This document shows, in pieces, positions 23,513-33,013 of a stretch of 64,000 nucleotides of DNA. Source of the stretch: Lewinella sp. 4G2. Lineage in GTDB: Bacteria; Bacteroidota; Bacteroidia; Chitinophagales; Saprospiraceae. The notes below the pieces were generated by a model, which made no database searches, had not been told where the DNA came from, and was given only the letters and a program-made list of their open reading frames with translations. Positions within the stretch are counted from its first letter, which is position 1; each line of letters opens with the position of its first letter. Location: positions 188,501-252,500 of the forward strand of contig NZ_LVWJ02000011.1 in NCBI RefSeq assembly GCF_001625015.1, given 5' to 3'. A program made the position numbers and the translations under genes.

Positions 23513-23808
23513 GGCGCAAACCTTAATAGGAGGCTCTACCCCACGGCCAACGGCCGACAAACTAGCGTCAGCGTAAATCTTTGCTGGACAAAGGGTAGAT
23601 AACAAGCGACAAACTAATTCTTATATTTGCAGCCGCTTAGCGGAATTGGGACTGGGAGGCCCCGATGACGTTAGCGCCGGAAATTCCTACAAAGCTCCTT
23701 CGGGGGCTTTGTTCGTGTAGGCCGGCAACTTTTCACCCTTTTTCTAATGCGAGGGTCCCGCCAATAAATTTCGTACGGCGGGTCCGCGCGAACTTAAATT
23801 TTTTCACT
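23513..23808 (+). other. Intergenic region containing a structured 5' leader of secDF
   Basis: A promoter-like TATATTTG at 23622-23629 is followed by ~180 bases with at least three hairpins. First, CCGCT/AGCGG lies at about 23632-23642. Second, there is a compound stem at 23677-23725: CCGG, CCTAC and AAAGCTCC closing a TTCG tetraloop, with GGGGCTTT, GTAGG and CCGG on the other side. Third, CCCGCC/GGCGGG lies at 23757-23782. There is no good T run right after the second stem. An in-frame ATG at 23665 with GGGAGG five bases upstream would extend SecDF by 48 codons, but those residues do not look like SecD. Confidence 0.6.
23622..23629 (+). promoter_or_regulatory. Candidate -7 element (TATATTTG) of secDF
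   Basis: An exact TAnnTTTG match, followed after a few bases by the structured leader. This predicts an untranslated leader of about 170 bases before the ATG at 23809. Confidence 0.55.
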
Positions 23809-26800
23809 ATGCAAGGCAAGGGAATTATCAAATTCTTCCTTGTGGTTATGCTTCTGGTGACCATCTTCCAGTATTTCTTCTACATCCCGACCAACTCGGT
23901 TGAAAACGATGCAGCAGATTACGCCGAAGAGACATCCGGAGAAACCGATGGCAAGGAGTTCCGTGACGCACGGGCCTTATACCTGGACAGTATTTCTGAC
24001 CAGGAGGTATTCAAAATACCTTTACTCAAATCCTACACTTATAACGACCTCAAGGCCCAGCAGCTGGCCCTCGGTCTCGACCTCAAGGGCGGTATGTCCG
24101 TCGTTCTCCAGGTCGACCTTCGGGAGTTCATTCGAAAGATGGCCCGAAACTCAAAGGACCCCGCCTTAGAAAAAGCAATAGAAGAAGCCTCCCAAGCTCA
24201 GAAAGCTACCCAAGACGATTACATCTCCCTCTTCGCAGACGCGTGGGAAGCCAACAAAGGAAGCAAGCGCCTCGCGCCTTTCTTTAGCCGCAACGACGCC
24301 CTGGCCGGTGAGATCGATCAGAACACCTCTGACGCCGAAGTCATCCGCATCCTGCGGGAGAAGGCAACGGAAACGGTGGGCCTCACGTACAACCTCGTGA
24401 GCCGCCGGATCGACCAACTCGGTGTAGTCCAGCCAAACATCAACCTCGACGCCGAGCGTGACCTCATCCTGGTCGAACTACCCGGTGTGGAGAACTCCAA
24501 GCGTGCCCGTTCGATTCTGACGACGGCCGCTAACCTGGAATTCTTCGACGTACTGCCCATCGACAACGCAAGCATTCAGGCACTGATTGCCGCCGACCAG
24601 GCGCTCGATCGCCGCGCCAAGATCGCTGCCGGCCGCGACAGCAACTACGTTGAGGAAGTAACCTACCGCCTCGATACTTTCTACAAGTCTGATGACCTGG
24701 GTAACCTGACCGATGAGATTGACCGCGTTGATTCCATCGAAACGACGAACCAGACCGCCGGCCCGATCTTCTCGATCTTTAGCCCCAACAATGGTAACCT
24801 CGGCCCCGCCGTGCTTGGTATCGCCACCAAATCCAACCTGGAAAAGGTGAACGAGATGCTGGCGGACCCCGAAGTAGCCCGTCTCTTCCCCCGCAACGCT
24901 ACCTTCCGCTGGGAAGCCAACGCGCTGCCCGGCCAGGACGGACAACCTTCTGACCTCTACGCGCTCTACCAGTTGAACATGCCCCGTAGCGGTGAAGCTC
25001 CCCTTTCCGGCGAGTACGTAACTGACGCGGACGCTGGCCCTCAGCCCGACGGACAGATCGCCGTAAACCTCGGCATGAACTCCGAAGGTGCCGCTATCTG
25101 GGCGCGCATGACGACCGAAGCCTCCAACGCTGGCAACCGTCAGGTGGCCATCGTACTGGATGATCGGATCGTATCCGCTCCCCGCGTTAATGGCCCCATC
25201 ACCGGTGGTAATACGGCCATTACTGGTGGATTCAACGTAGAGGAAGCGCGTGACCTCGCGAACATCCTGCAGGTAGGTCGCCTACCCGCTCGTCTGGACG
25301 TCGTTCAGGAAAGCATCATTGGCCCAAGCCTGGGTGCAGAGAACATCCGTAGCTCCATGATTGCCCTGATCGCTGGTTTCATTTTGGTTCTGCTCTTCAT
25401 GCTGCTTTACTATGGTGGCGCGGGTGTGGTTTCCATCATTTCCCTGCTCCTGAACCTCGTGTTCATCTTCGGTATCCTGGCCAGCTTCGGTACGGTACTT
25501 ACCCTTCCCGGTATCGCCGGTATCCTCCTGACGATCGGTATGGCCGTTGACGCCAACGTGATCATCTACGAGCGGATCCGCGAAGAACTCCGGATCGGTA
25601 AGACACTGAAGAACGCCATCGACGATGGTTACAGCAACTCTTATTCCGCCATTGTGGATGCTAACGTTACGACGCTGCTTGTAGCCGGTACGCTCTACTT
25701 CTTCGGCGTAGGCCCGATCAAAGGTTTCGCCGTCGTTCTCGGTATTGGTGTACTGTCTTCGCTCTTCACGGCCGTATTGGTCAACCGCCTCATCATCGAA
25801 TGGTGGGTCGAGAAGTACGGCAACATCTCTTTCTGGACGGGCTTCAGCAAGAACCTCTTCGCCAACGTCAACGTGGACTGGATGGGCAAGCGGAAGATCG
25901 CTTACGCACTCTCTGCTTTCCTCGTACTCGGTTCTATCGCTGCCATCGTAACCCGTGGTTTTGACCTCAGTGTTGACTTCCAGGGTGGTTACAGCTACAT
26001 CGTCGCCGTGGATGGCGCCGTGGATGGCCAAACGCTACGCGAGTCCCTGACCGCACCGTTCGACGGAAACGCCCCAACGGTTAAGGCCGTGGATGGTGAC
26101 AATACCTTCAACGTTGTAACGAAATACCTCGTCAACGAGACGGACCTCGTCAACGGTGAGGAGCCACAGGAAGTCGTTCTCGCCGCTCTCTACGAGGGTG
26201 TAAAGGACGCTACGGGCAATTCCGCCCTTACCCTGGAGGACTTCTCCAGCACGGAATCCGCCGGCACGCGCATCACGAGCGTTAGCAAGGTTGGCCCGAC
26301 GATTGCCGACGACATCAAGAGCTCAGCCTACTGGGCGGGTGGTATCGGTCTGCTGTTCATCGGTCTTTACCTACTGGCACGGTTTAGCAAGATCCGTTAC
26401 TCTATCGGTGCCGTTGTGGCCCTGTTCCATGACTCCATCATCGTGATGGGTGTCTTCGCCCTCTCCTGGGGCCGCCTTGGCTTCAACATGGAAGTCGACC
26501 AGGCCTTCATTGCGGCCATACTGACGGTTATCGGTTACTCGATCAACGATACGGTGATTGTGTTTGACCGGATTCGTGAGTTCCTAAATACCTACGTAAG
26601 CCAGGATAAGACGACGGTCATCAATAACGCCATCAACAGTACGGTATCCCGTACGGTGATCACCTCGCTGACGACGGCGCTGGTAGTCCTGGTACTCCTC
26701 CTCTTCGGTGGTGCGAGCATCAAGGGTTTTGCCTTCGCCCTGTTGGTGGGTATCATCATCGGTACCTACTCCTCCATCTTCGTCGCTACCCCGATCGTTC

Positions 26801-26871
26801 ACGATCTCACCAGCGATAGCGAAGCCCGCGAAACCGTTGTGGTTAGCGAGCCCGCTACGACGACGGTGTAA
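23809..26871 (+). CDS. secDF: SecDF fused protein translocase subunit
   Basis: About 1020 residues. The Bacteroidota-type fusion joins SecD (N-terminal ~640 residues) and SecF. SecD begins with a membrane segment (FFLVVMLLVTIFQYFF) and the D1 motif LALGLDLKGGMSVVLQVD; the large periplasmic domain follows, then six membrane helices with AGILLTIGMAVDANVIIYERIREE. The SecF half has FDLSVDFQGGYSY and IGYSINDTVIVFDRIRE. It uses the proton or sodium gradient to pull exported proteins through SecYEG. The start is ATG 23809 (MQGKGIIKFF); the in-frame ATG at 23665 lies within the structured leader. Confidence 0.95.
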   Translation: MQGKGIIKFFLVVMLLVTIFQYFFYIPTNSVENDAADYAEETSGETDGKEFRDARALYLDSISDQEVFKIPLLKSYTYNDLKAQQLALGLDLKGGMSVVLQVDLREFIRKMARNSKDPALEKAIEEASQAQKATQDDYISLFADAWEANKGSKRLAPFFSRNDALAGEIDQNTSDAEVIRILREKATETVGLTYNLVSRRIDQLGVVQPNINLDAERDLILVELPGVENSKRARSILTTAANLEFFDVLPIDNASIQALIAADQALDRRAKIAAGRDSNYVEEVTYRLDTFYKSDDLGNLTDEIDRVDSIETTNQTAGPIFSIFSPNNGNLGPAVLGIATKSNLEKVNEMLADPEVARLFPRNATFRWEANALPGQDGQPSDLYALYQLNMPRSGEAPLSGEYVTDADAGPQPDGQIAVNLGMNSEGAAIWARMTTEASNAGNRQVAIVLDDRIVSAPRVNGPITGGNTAITGGFNVEEARDLANILQVGRLPARLDVVQESIIGPSLGAENIRSSMIALIAGFILVLLFMLLYYGGAGVVSIISLLLNLVFIFGILASFGTVLTLPGIAGILLTIGMAVDANVIIYERIREELRIGKTLKNAIDDGYSNSYSAIVDANVTTLLVAGTLYFFGVGPIKGFAVVLGIGVLSSLFTAVLVNRLIIEWWVEKYGNISFWTGFSKNLFANVNVDWMGKRKIAYALSAFLVLGSIAAIVTRGFDLSVDFQGGYSYIVAVDGAVDGQTLRESLTAPFDGNAPTVKAVDGDNTFNVVTKYLVNETDLVNGEEPQEVVLAALYEGVKDATGNSALTLEDFSSTESAGTRITSVSKVGPTIADDIKSSAYWAGGIGLLFIGLYLLARFSKIRYSIGAVVALFHDSIIVMGVFALSWGRLGFNMEVDQAFIAAILTVIGYSINDTVIVFDRIREFLNTYVSQDKTTVINNAINSTVSRTVITSLTTALVVLVLLLFGGASIKGFAFALLVGIIIGTYSSIFVATPIVHDLTSDSEARETVVVSEPATTTV

Positions 26872-26906
26872 GCAATTCCTCCCAATTGCTGACGGCAACG
26901 TCACCA

Positions 26907-26942
26907 ACGCCCCCTCGGTCTTCGGACGGAGGGGGCGTTTTT
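26907..26942 (+). terminator. Strong rho-independent terminator of secDF
   Basis: ACGCCCCCTC pairs with GAGGGGGCGT around an inner GTC-TTCG-GAC stem loop, with one G-G mismatch, followed by TTTTT. Confidence 0.92.
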
Positions 26943-26949
26943 CATTGTC

Positions 26950-27032
26950 GAGTTGCGAGTTGCGAGTATCAAGTTGTGAGCGTCGCCACTCGAAACTTGC
27001 AACTCGAAACTTGCAACTCGAAACTTGCAACT
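26950..27032. repeat. Tandem 14 bp repeats with inverted partner
   Basis: CGAAACTTGCAACT occurs three times exactly in tandem (26991-27032). A degraded inverted set (GAGTTGCGAGTTGCGAGTATCAAG) precedes it at about 26950-26973, so RNA from either strand could fold back. The block ends at the stop codon of the EamA gene. Confidence 0.85.
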
Positions 27033-27946
27033 CACTCCGCACCTGCGTCAGCGCCCAACTGTTTGCGTACGGACAGCGCTTCTACGGCAACGGCGGAAAG
27101 AATTAATGCGCCCCCACCGATGGCGGATGCGTTGGGATATTCACCGAAGAAGAGCACCCCCAACAGAATGCCGTACACCGGCTGTACGCAACTGAGGAGA
27201 CTGACCGTGCTGACACTGAAGAAGCGGAAACAAGCCAGGAAGAGGGTGTGGCCAACGGCGGTCGTCAACAGACCGAGGCCGATGAGGAAGGGGATGGATT
27301 CGGTAGTAGGCACAGCATCGAAATAAAACCACACCGGGGCAACGAGTACGGTGGCGATGACGGTTTGGTAGGCCATCACGACGGTGCCCTGCAGCTTAGC
27401 GATCTCGGTCTTGACGAGCAGATTGCGGAAGGAGTAGATGAAGGCAGAGAGCATCCCGAGAGCGAGGCCGACGGTGGCGCCATCCGCAAAGCTAAAACTG
27501 GGCGCCAGCAGATATACCCCACCAATCACCAGGGCGGCTAATAATAGGTGACGGGGCACGAAGGGCTTCTTCAATACGATTGGTTCCAGCAAAGTTGTCA
27601 TAGCCGGATAGGTAAAGATGGCCAGCATCCCGATGGCTACGCTGGATAGTTTGAGCGCATAGAAATAGGTTACCCAGTGGGCTGTCATCAGCACGCCGGA
27701 GAGCACGACCACCCCGAATTGCCGCCGGTCCTCCATCCGGAAAGAATACCCTTTGTACAGGCAGAAGGCGATCAACAGCGCACCGCCAATAGCTGCCCGC
27801 CACCACACCGCAACGATGGCCTCCAGGGGAACGAAACGACCAAACACACCGCTCGTGCCGATGAACATCATCGCAATGAGGATCTGGAGGAATGGATTGA
27901 CGCGGGGTTGGTCCGACGGGTTGATAGGCTGAATATTTTGCCGCAA
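27032..27946 (-). CDS. EamA/DMT family transporter
   Basis: A 304-residue inner-membrane protein with about ten hydrophobic helices and the two-fold EamA repeat (TSGVFGRFVPLEAIVAVWWRA in the first half; LGLLTTAVGHTLFLACF and VSLLSCVQPVYGILLGVLFFGE in the second). Members export amino acids, nucleotides or other metabolites; the substrate cannot be told from sequence. Its C-terminus (GADAGAE) is encoded partly by a copy of the dispersed 18 bp motif, and the stop codon adjoins the tandem repeat block. Convergent with secDF. Confidence 0.92.
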   Translation of the reverse strand: MRQNIQPINPSDQPRVNPFLQILIAMMFIGTSGVFGRFVPLEAIVAVWWRAAIGGALLIAFCLYKGYSFRMEDRRQFGVVVLSGVLMTAHWVTYFYALKLSSVAIGMLAIFTYPAMTTLLEPIVLKKPFVPRHLLLAALVIGGVYLLAPSFSFADGATVGLALGMLSAFIYSFRNLLVKTEIAKLQGTVVMAYQTVIATVLVAPVWFYFDAVPTTESIPFLIGLGLLTTAVGHTLFLACFRFFSVSTVSLLSCVQPVYGILLGVLFFGEYPNASAIGGGALILSAVAVEALSVRKQLGADAGAE

Positions 27947-27976
27947 AAGTACGCAGTTAGCTAGCGGACTGAACGA

Positions 27977-30682
27977 CTATAGCTTTCGTTGAAACACAAA
28001 AAATAGCATCCCTAGCACGAAGGCCAGTCCGGCACCCCAGATGTACCAGGAATTAGATGACGGTGTAGCCGCAACCGCCGCCGGCGCACCGTAGTAAGTT
28101 AGCGCGCCCCAGTAGTAGGGCGTCCGTAAGTAGGAAGGGACCGTAGGGTCGTTCAAGTAAGCGAGTTGGGCGGATTGAAGGGCGCGAGGCACTGTCTCCC
28201 CGGCGTGGAGTTTCGTGTAAAAGGACTCCATAATACCCGCCGTCGAACGGTCATTAAGGCCCCAAAGGGAAGCCACCACACCGGAAGCACCTGCAGCGGT
28301 GAAAGCTCGGCCAAGGCTGAGTACACCCTCGCCGCTGGCATCCTGACCGATATTGCTGTAACAGGCGCTGAGCGTGACCAGCCGCTGCTGCGCACGCAAA
28401 TTATAGATATCGCTCAGGTAGATCGTAGAATCGGCGGTAAGAATGCGTGGGTCCGACGAAGCCGTATTCGACGCGTACGCGTGGGTAGCCAAGTGGACAA
28501 TGTCCGCGGATTGAAGTCCAGCAATCATGGCTGCGCGGGAAGCTGCATCTCCGGTAGTGATCGAGGCATTAAAAAGCTTTTCTAGTGTCTCCATCTCCGT
28601 CTGGCTGGATTGTAGCACGATTTCTCCGTCTCCCTGAGGTTCTGTGTAGGGCGCAAAGGCACTCAGGAGGGTACGTTGGATCGGCTGATCAGCTTTTTCC
28701 AAAGTATGAGCGTACACTGCGGCAGACTGACTGTAGGTGATTGGGTGGGCGACTAGGTACGGCGCATCTTCTTCCCCTGGTCCTGGAACACGAGGCAAAG
28801 CGGCAAAGGGAAGAAAAGCCAGGATACCATCAGGAATTATTAGCAGTGAATAGTCTTGCTGCAGTCCCGTCCCAAGGAGCAGTTTTTCTGCTAATGTGGT
28901 CCCCCAAAACAGGTAGCCATTCGACTCTTCAGCGAAGGCTTGGGGTGAACTGAATAAGCCTAACCACTGCTGGACATGTTGAATGGTTTTCTTAGTGTTC
29001 CCCAACTTATGCAATGTGGGCACTCCCCGTTCAATAACGTAAGCAAAGACTTCTTCCTCCCCAACGAAGTATTGCACTGCATAGTCGATGTTGGATTTAT
29101 CCAGGTTATTGATCGCGGTGGCAAGATCAACCGAGGTCGCACCGGAGACTACCGAAAGCGTGTTCGGGAAACTGCGGCTGACCTCTCTGCGGAAGTTACT
29201 CAGGCTATCCTGCAAGATGTTGATGCGAAGATTCAATTCACTATTCCCATCGGTTTCCTTCGCGGAGAGGTCCGTCCGCATTTCAGTCAGCCGGAGAGCA
29301 TAGTCGTCCAATGCAGCCAGAACGGAATCTGGAAGCATTGCCCGGCGGTCGTTTTCAATCAAGGCCTCTTGCAAAAGGACGGCGCGGCTCCGTTCAAAGA
29401 AATCGAACGCTCTGAGGGAGTCCCCCGTACGGTAACAAAGGGAAATAGCACGCTCGTAGGTACCACGCACCTGCTTCCTCCAGAACAGTTTTGAATTGGC
29501 GGCCCCTACCCCCTCCTGGATTAAGTCCGTTAGGTCCCCGGCTTTGGCGAGTGCGTCGATGGCTTCGGTCAGCCGGCCATCCGCTTCGTAAGCAATGGCG
29601 AGGTCATTGAGGTAGATCAGTAAATCACCCTGATAAACGGAATTTCTCATTTCCGCCGTGGTAGGAAGTGATCGCTCGTCCGTGGCAATGAAGTTGGGGA
29701 CCAGGGCATTCATCGCCAAACGGATTCGCTGGATGGCCTCGGCAGCGTTTCCTTGGGCTTTAGCCAATTCCGCTCCGTTATCGTAGGCCTGAGCGATCAA
29801 GTCCGGATAGCCTAAACGGAGAGCCAGCTGAAGATTTTCTGTGTAATTCTCCTCCGCATCGGTTAGACGCTCACCCTTTATGTTATTGAGTAATCGAAGG
29901 CTGAGAGCGCGGCTCAATCGTTCATCATCGGTCTTACGAAAAAGTGGTACTAATTCTTTTAAGAGCCGGCGTGAGGTTTCGTAGTCCGCCGACTTGTAGG
30001 CAGCATTAGCCAGGGCCAATCGTGCATCTTGATATTTGTAGGCACTACCTAACTCCTCAAAAACTTCCGTAGCCTGGCCGTAAGCTTCGGCTGCAGCAGA
30101 GAAGTCCTCCATTTCCATATATAGGTCGCCAGAGCGGCTGAGTGCATCCGCCAGCACTTTCGGAAAATCAGCAACGTTAGCGTCTTCCGTTACGGCTTGG
30201 TAAAAGGCTTCCGACCGCTTATAGTTACCTAAATATTGACTGGTCAACCCAGCCTGCACCGCACTTTTCAGCCGGCGGCGGGTAGCGTCGGGATGGTCAA
30301 CCTCAAGAAAGGTCGCCACCGCTTTGCTGAAATATTCGTTAGCCAACCGCCACTTGTACTGCCGTTGGTGGAAGATGCCCAGGTTGTGGTAGGTCTTACC
30401 CAGCTCTAAGCCAGGTTGCTGACCCGCAAAGAGGCGCTCCTGCGTTTCTGCCGCCCGGCCAGCGTAGGCGATGGCGGCGTGATAATCCTTCTGCGAATAA
30501 TAGTAGACACTGATATTATGGTAGGCATTACTCAACGAATCATCCAGCGTACTGCAAGTGGCGTAAAGTTGGCCAACGGGCTCCAAAGTAAGTGTTTCTC
30601 CGAGTTCCTCTACCGTTGGGCACTGCCCTACTAGCCAGCACGGGAAAAGCAAAGCAAGAAGGGCATAGTACGATCGGACCAT
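27977..30682 (-). CDS. TPR-CHAT protein (caspase-like), exported and C-terminally anchored
   Basis: A 901-residue protein. Signal peptide (YALLALLFPCWLVGQC), then many tetratricopeptide-like helical repeats (about 40-480), then a CHAT domain (about 590-865) and a final membrane segment (WYIWGAGLAFVLGMLFFVF) before a basic tail. The caspase-type dyad is intact: H734 in VHLATHAY and C774 in TLSACYS. The CHAT end SGVVASLWGLNDRSTAGIMESFY is typical. The layout places the protease domain outside the cytoplasm, held by the C-terminal anchor, with TPRs as a sensor or partner-binding array. It is the last of four minus-strand genes starting with a sigma factor at 34314. Substrate unknown; no link to the type III-E CRISPR TPR-CHAT protein is implied. 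Confidence 0.9.
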   Translation of the reverse strand: MVRSYYALLALLFPCWLVGQCPTVEELGETLTLEPVGQLYATCSTLDDSLSNAYHNISVYYYSQKDYHAAIAYAGRAAETQERLFAGQQPGLELGKTYHNLGIFHQRQYKWRLANEYFSKAVATFLEVDHPDATRRRLKSAVQAGLTSQYLGNYKRSEAFYQAVTEDANVADFPKVLADALSRSGDLYMEMEDFSAAAEAYGQATEVFEELGSAYKYQDARLALANAAYKSADYETSRRLLKELVPLFRKTDDERLSRALSLRLLNNIKGERLTDAEENYTENLQLALRLGYPDLIAQAYDNGAELAKAQGNAAEAIQRIRLAMNALVPNFIATDERSLPTTAEMRNSVYQGDLLIYLNDLAIAYEADGRLTEAIDALAKAGDLTDLIQEGVGAANSKLFWRKQVRGTYERAISLCYRTGDSLRAFDFFERSRAVLLQEALIENDRRAMLPDSVLAALDDYALRLTEMRTDLSAKETDGNSELNLRINILQDSLSNFRREVSRSFPNTLSVVSGATSVDLATAINNLDKSNIDYAVQYFVGEEEVFAYVIERGVPTLHKLGNTKKTIQHVQQWLGLFSSPQAFAEESNGYLFWGTTLAEKLLLGTGLQQDYSLLIIPDGILAFLPFAALPRVPGPGEEDAPYLVAHPITYSQSAAVYAHTLEKADQPIQRTLLSAFAPYTEPQGDGEIVLQSSQTEMETLEKLFNASITTGDAASRAAMIAGLQSADIVHLATHAYASNTASSDPRILTADSTIYLSDIYNLRAQQRLVTLSACYSNIGQDASGEGVLSLGRAFTAAGASGVVASLWGLNDRSTAGIMESFYTKLHAGETVPRALQSAQLAYLNDPTVPSYLRTPYYWGALTYYGAPAAVAATPSSNSWYIWGAGLAFVLGMLFFVFQRKL

Positions 30683-30774
30683 AGCGGTGAATTAGCCCAC
30701 AATGTCGGGACTTTCTCGGAGCTAGCTATTAGTATCCATTCCGTACGGCCCTGGACCCTTTCAAATACCTTGGC

Positions 30775-32898
30775 CTAATCCTGGCGCACAACCCTGAGTA
30801 CCCGCGTCTCCAGGTCATTTTTGATGACGATGAGGTAAGTCCCTGGCTCGTCAGTACCCAGTTCCACGTTCAGGGGCTGGCCCGCTTCTAATGGCGCGTT
30901 GTCCACCCGGTTAAGCTCTTCGCCGCTGAGGGTCAGGACGCGAATGGTGTACTCCCCTTCCGGGCTATCGGCGGTCACCGAGACCACGGAGGGTTGTTCA
31001 TCGTCGCAAATGCAGGCGGAGTAAGGAGCGGCGGTGCCGTCATTACCGGGGTCAGTCATTTCACATACATCTTCAATATCCGGGATTCTACCGTTGAAGA
31101 TGAAGGTTCCCAACTCGGCGGAGTTATCATAAGCATTATTCAGGATTTCCGTGCGCAGTGCCGCCGCGCTCAAACTGGGCGTCATGCACAAATGCAGAGC
31201 GGCCGTGGCGCTGAGCGCGGGGGTGGCCATGGAGGTTCCCGTTTTATTTCCCAATCCTCCACCGGGCAGCGCACTATTGATGGCGGTTCCGTAGTAGGAG
31301 ATATCGGCGAATGAAGGATTGTAATTGGAGTAGGGGGCCAAACTCAATTCAGATACCCCGTCAAAATCAAAAGCGGCGACGCTCATGACCGTATTGGAAG
31401 TGTATGTCGCGGGAAATTGATCATCAGCGACCATGTTGAGTGAATCATTACCCACTGCTGCAACGACCAAGGCACCATAAACCGCGGCCGTATCAATTGC
31501 TCGGCGCAGAATATCACTTCCCTGACCGTAGAAACCCCAGCTGGCGTTGATCACATCCGCTTCATCGTAGACCGATGCCTGCAGTACGGCACACGCAGCA
31601 TTGAAGACAGTGCCTACCCCAAAGTTATCGTGCGTTTTGTAGGGCATGATCTGTACCGTACAGTTGTCACATTCGCTTACGGTTTGGGCGACGATTCCCG
31701 CTACGTGGGTGCCGTGGCCATGGCCATCGTCTGGGTTGTTGTTACCGTCGACGAAGTTCCAACCGATCAAATCGTCGGTCTGGCAGTTGCTATCGTCATC
31801 TTCTCCGTCACCCAGTGGGTCGTCGTTCTTGTACAGGTAGGGCTGGAGCGTCGGGTGATCCAAGTCCAGGCCGGTATCCAGCACGGCCACTTTCACTGCC
31901 CCTGCGGGTGCATCGGTAAGAAAGGCCAAATCTCCACTCTGCAGCGGGCTGGTTGGCGCATTAGGGTTACTGAGCAGTTCGTCGTAGGTGAGTACGTTCA
32001 GTTCGATGTTGTCTACTTCTCCGGATTCCGCTCCGCTGTTGGTGCTGCTCCCCAGGACGCGCTCCAGAATATCCCCGGGAGGGCCGAGGGGCTGGCCAGT
32101 GGCCTCGTCGAAAAAGACACCGCCGCCCATTGTCCATACCTCCAGGCGGTCGCAGACGCAACTCTCTACGGATACGATGTCAAATTCGGCCCGAATGGCA
32201 TCCCGGATGGCCGGTGTAGCTGTCGCCGCGAAGTCCAGAACTACTTCGAAGGGGACGAAAGGCATTGCCAATGAGTCCACGTTAAAGGGGATGCCAAAGT
32301 TGGTGAGTTGCTGCCCGAAGTAGATTGGGAATGTCGGCCAAGCGGGGCGGTCCGTTCCCACCGTCACATCATCCAAAAGCCAAAACTCAATGTTGGTGGC
32401 CACTTCAAAAGAGATCTGAAAATCATTCAGCCCATTAGTTTTGAGGAAGCTAAGGTCAATGATTTGAAAGTTACCCGCTGAGGTTTCTTCGTCGCTGACT
32501 ACATTAGGTACGAGGGGCTCATCGTAGAGCACGTTGCCGCCTGACTCAATTACTTGTAGGCGGATCTGTCCCCCCTGGTTTTGAAAGTAGTGGTAAAAGG
32601 AAACGAACAGCCCCGGTTCAGTGTCCGGGGTGAAGATGCGGCTGGTTAGCCGTCCGGCTCCAGTGCTTGAGTCATATAGTGCGGCCCCACCCTCGGAGGC
32701 ACTTCTTAACCGGCTTCGGTTGTTCCAATTTACGTTTGGGATGTTGTCAGCCTTACCATCCGCGTCCCATTGCCAGCCAGCCGTGACCGGCCAATTACTC
32801 AAGTCTGCCGCAAAATCATCCGAAAATGATTGGCCCGAGAGCGTACTGGCTAGTAGTACCAGGCAGATGAGTGTGATTGATTTTTTGAAGAACGTCAT
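30775..32898 (-). CDS. Secreted S8 (subtilisin-like) protease with T9SS-like tail
   Basis: A 707-residue exported protease. The signal peptide is ITLICLVLLASTLSGQ. A large beta-rich N-terminal region (to ~330), perhaps a prodomain with a jelly-roll-like part, precedes the S8 domain (about 335-600). The full triad is seen: D341 (VAVLDTGLDLDHP), H398 (GHGTHVAGIVA) and S556 (GTSMATPALSA), plus the oxyanion-hole N in VVAAVGNDS. The final ~75 residues (GEYTIRVLTLSGEEL...PGTYLIVIKND...RVVRQD) resemble a T9SS type A sorting domain but lack the YPNP motif. It lies 115 bp after the probable anti-sigma gene and 92 bp before the TPR-CHAT gene, all one strand. Confidence 0.92.
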   Translation of the reverse strand: MTFFKKSITLICLVLLASTLSGQSFSDDFAADLSNWPVTAGWQWDADGKADNIPNVNWNNRSRLRSASEGGAALYDSSTGAGRLTSRIFTPDTEPGLFVSFYHYFQNQGGQIRLQVIESGGNVLYDEPLVPNVVSDEETSAGNFQIIDLSFLKTNGLNDFQISFEVATNIEFWLLDDVTVGTDRPAWPTFPIYFGQQLTNFGIPFNVDSLAMPFVPFEVVLDFAATATPAIRDAIRAEFDIVSVESCVCDRLEVWTMGGGVFFDEATGQPLGPPGDILERVLGSSTNSGAESGEVDNIELNVLTYDELLSNPNAPTSPLQSGDLAFLTDAPAGAVKVAVLDTGLDLDHPTLQPYLYKNDDPLGDGEDDDSNCQTDDLIGWNFVDGNNNPDDGHGHGTHVAGIVAQTVSECDNCTVQIMPYKTHDNFGVGTVFNAACAVLQASVYDEADVINASWGFYGQGSDILRRAIDTAAVYGALVVAAVGNDSLNMVADDQFPATYTSNTVMSVAAFDFDGVSELSLAPYSNYNPSFADISYYGTAINSALPGGGLGNKTGTSMATPALSATAALHLCMTPSLSAAALRTEILNNAYDNSAELGTFIFNGRIPDIEDVCEMTDPGNDGTAAPYSACICDDEQPSVVSVTADSPEGEYTIRVLTLSGEELNRVDNAPLEAGQPLNVELGTDEPGTYLIVIKNDLETRVLRVVRQD

Positions 32899-33013
32899 GA
32901 TGTAAATCTTTTCGGTGCATCCAATAAAGCTATGTTTGGCTCCGGAAGGAACCGATTTAATAGGGGGTAGAAGGCAGTAGAAGATGCTAAAACAGTGAGT
33001 AGTTGTCAGTCAA

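Noticed and set aside
23665..23808. 48-codon N-terminal extension of SecDF
   Set aside because: Residues do not resemble SecD, and they run through hairpins; kept only as a possible leader feature.
26991..27032. Tandem repeats considered as CRISPR
   Set aside because: Three 14 bp units in direct contact, no spacers.
27977..30682. TPR-CHAT protein as a Craspase (type III-E) partner
   Set aside because: It has a signal peptide and membrane anchor, and there is no gRAMP or CRISPR array nearby.
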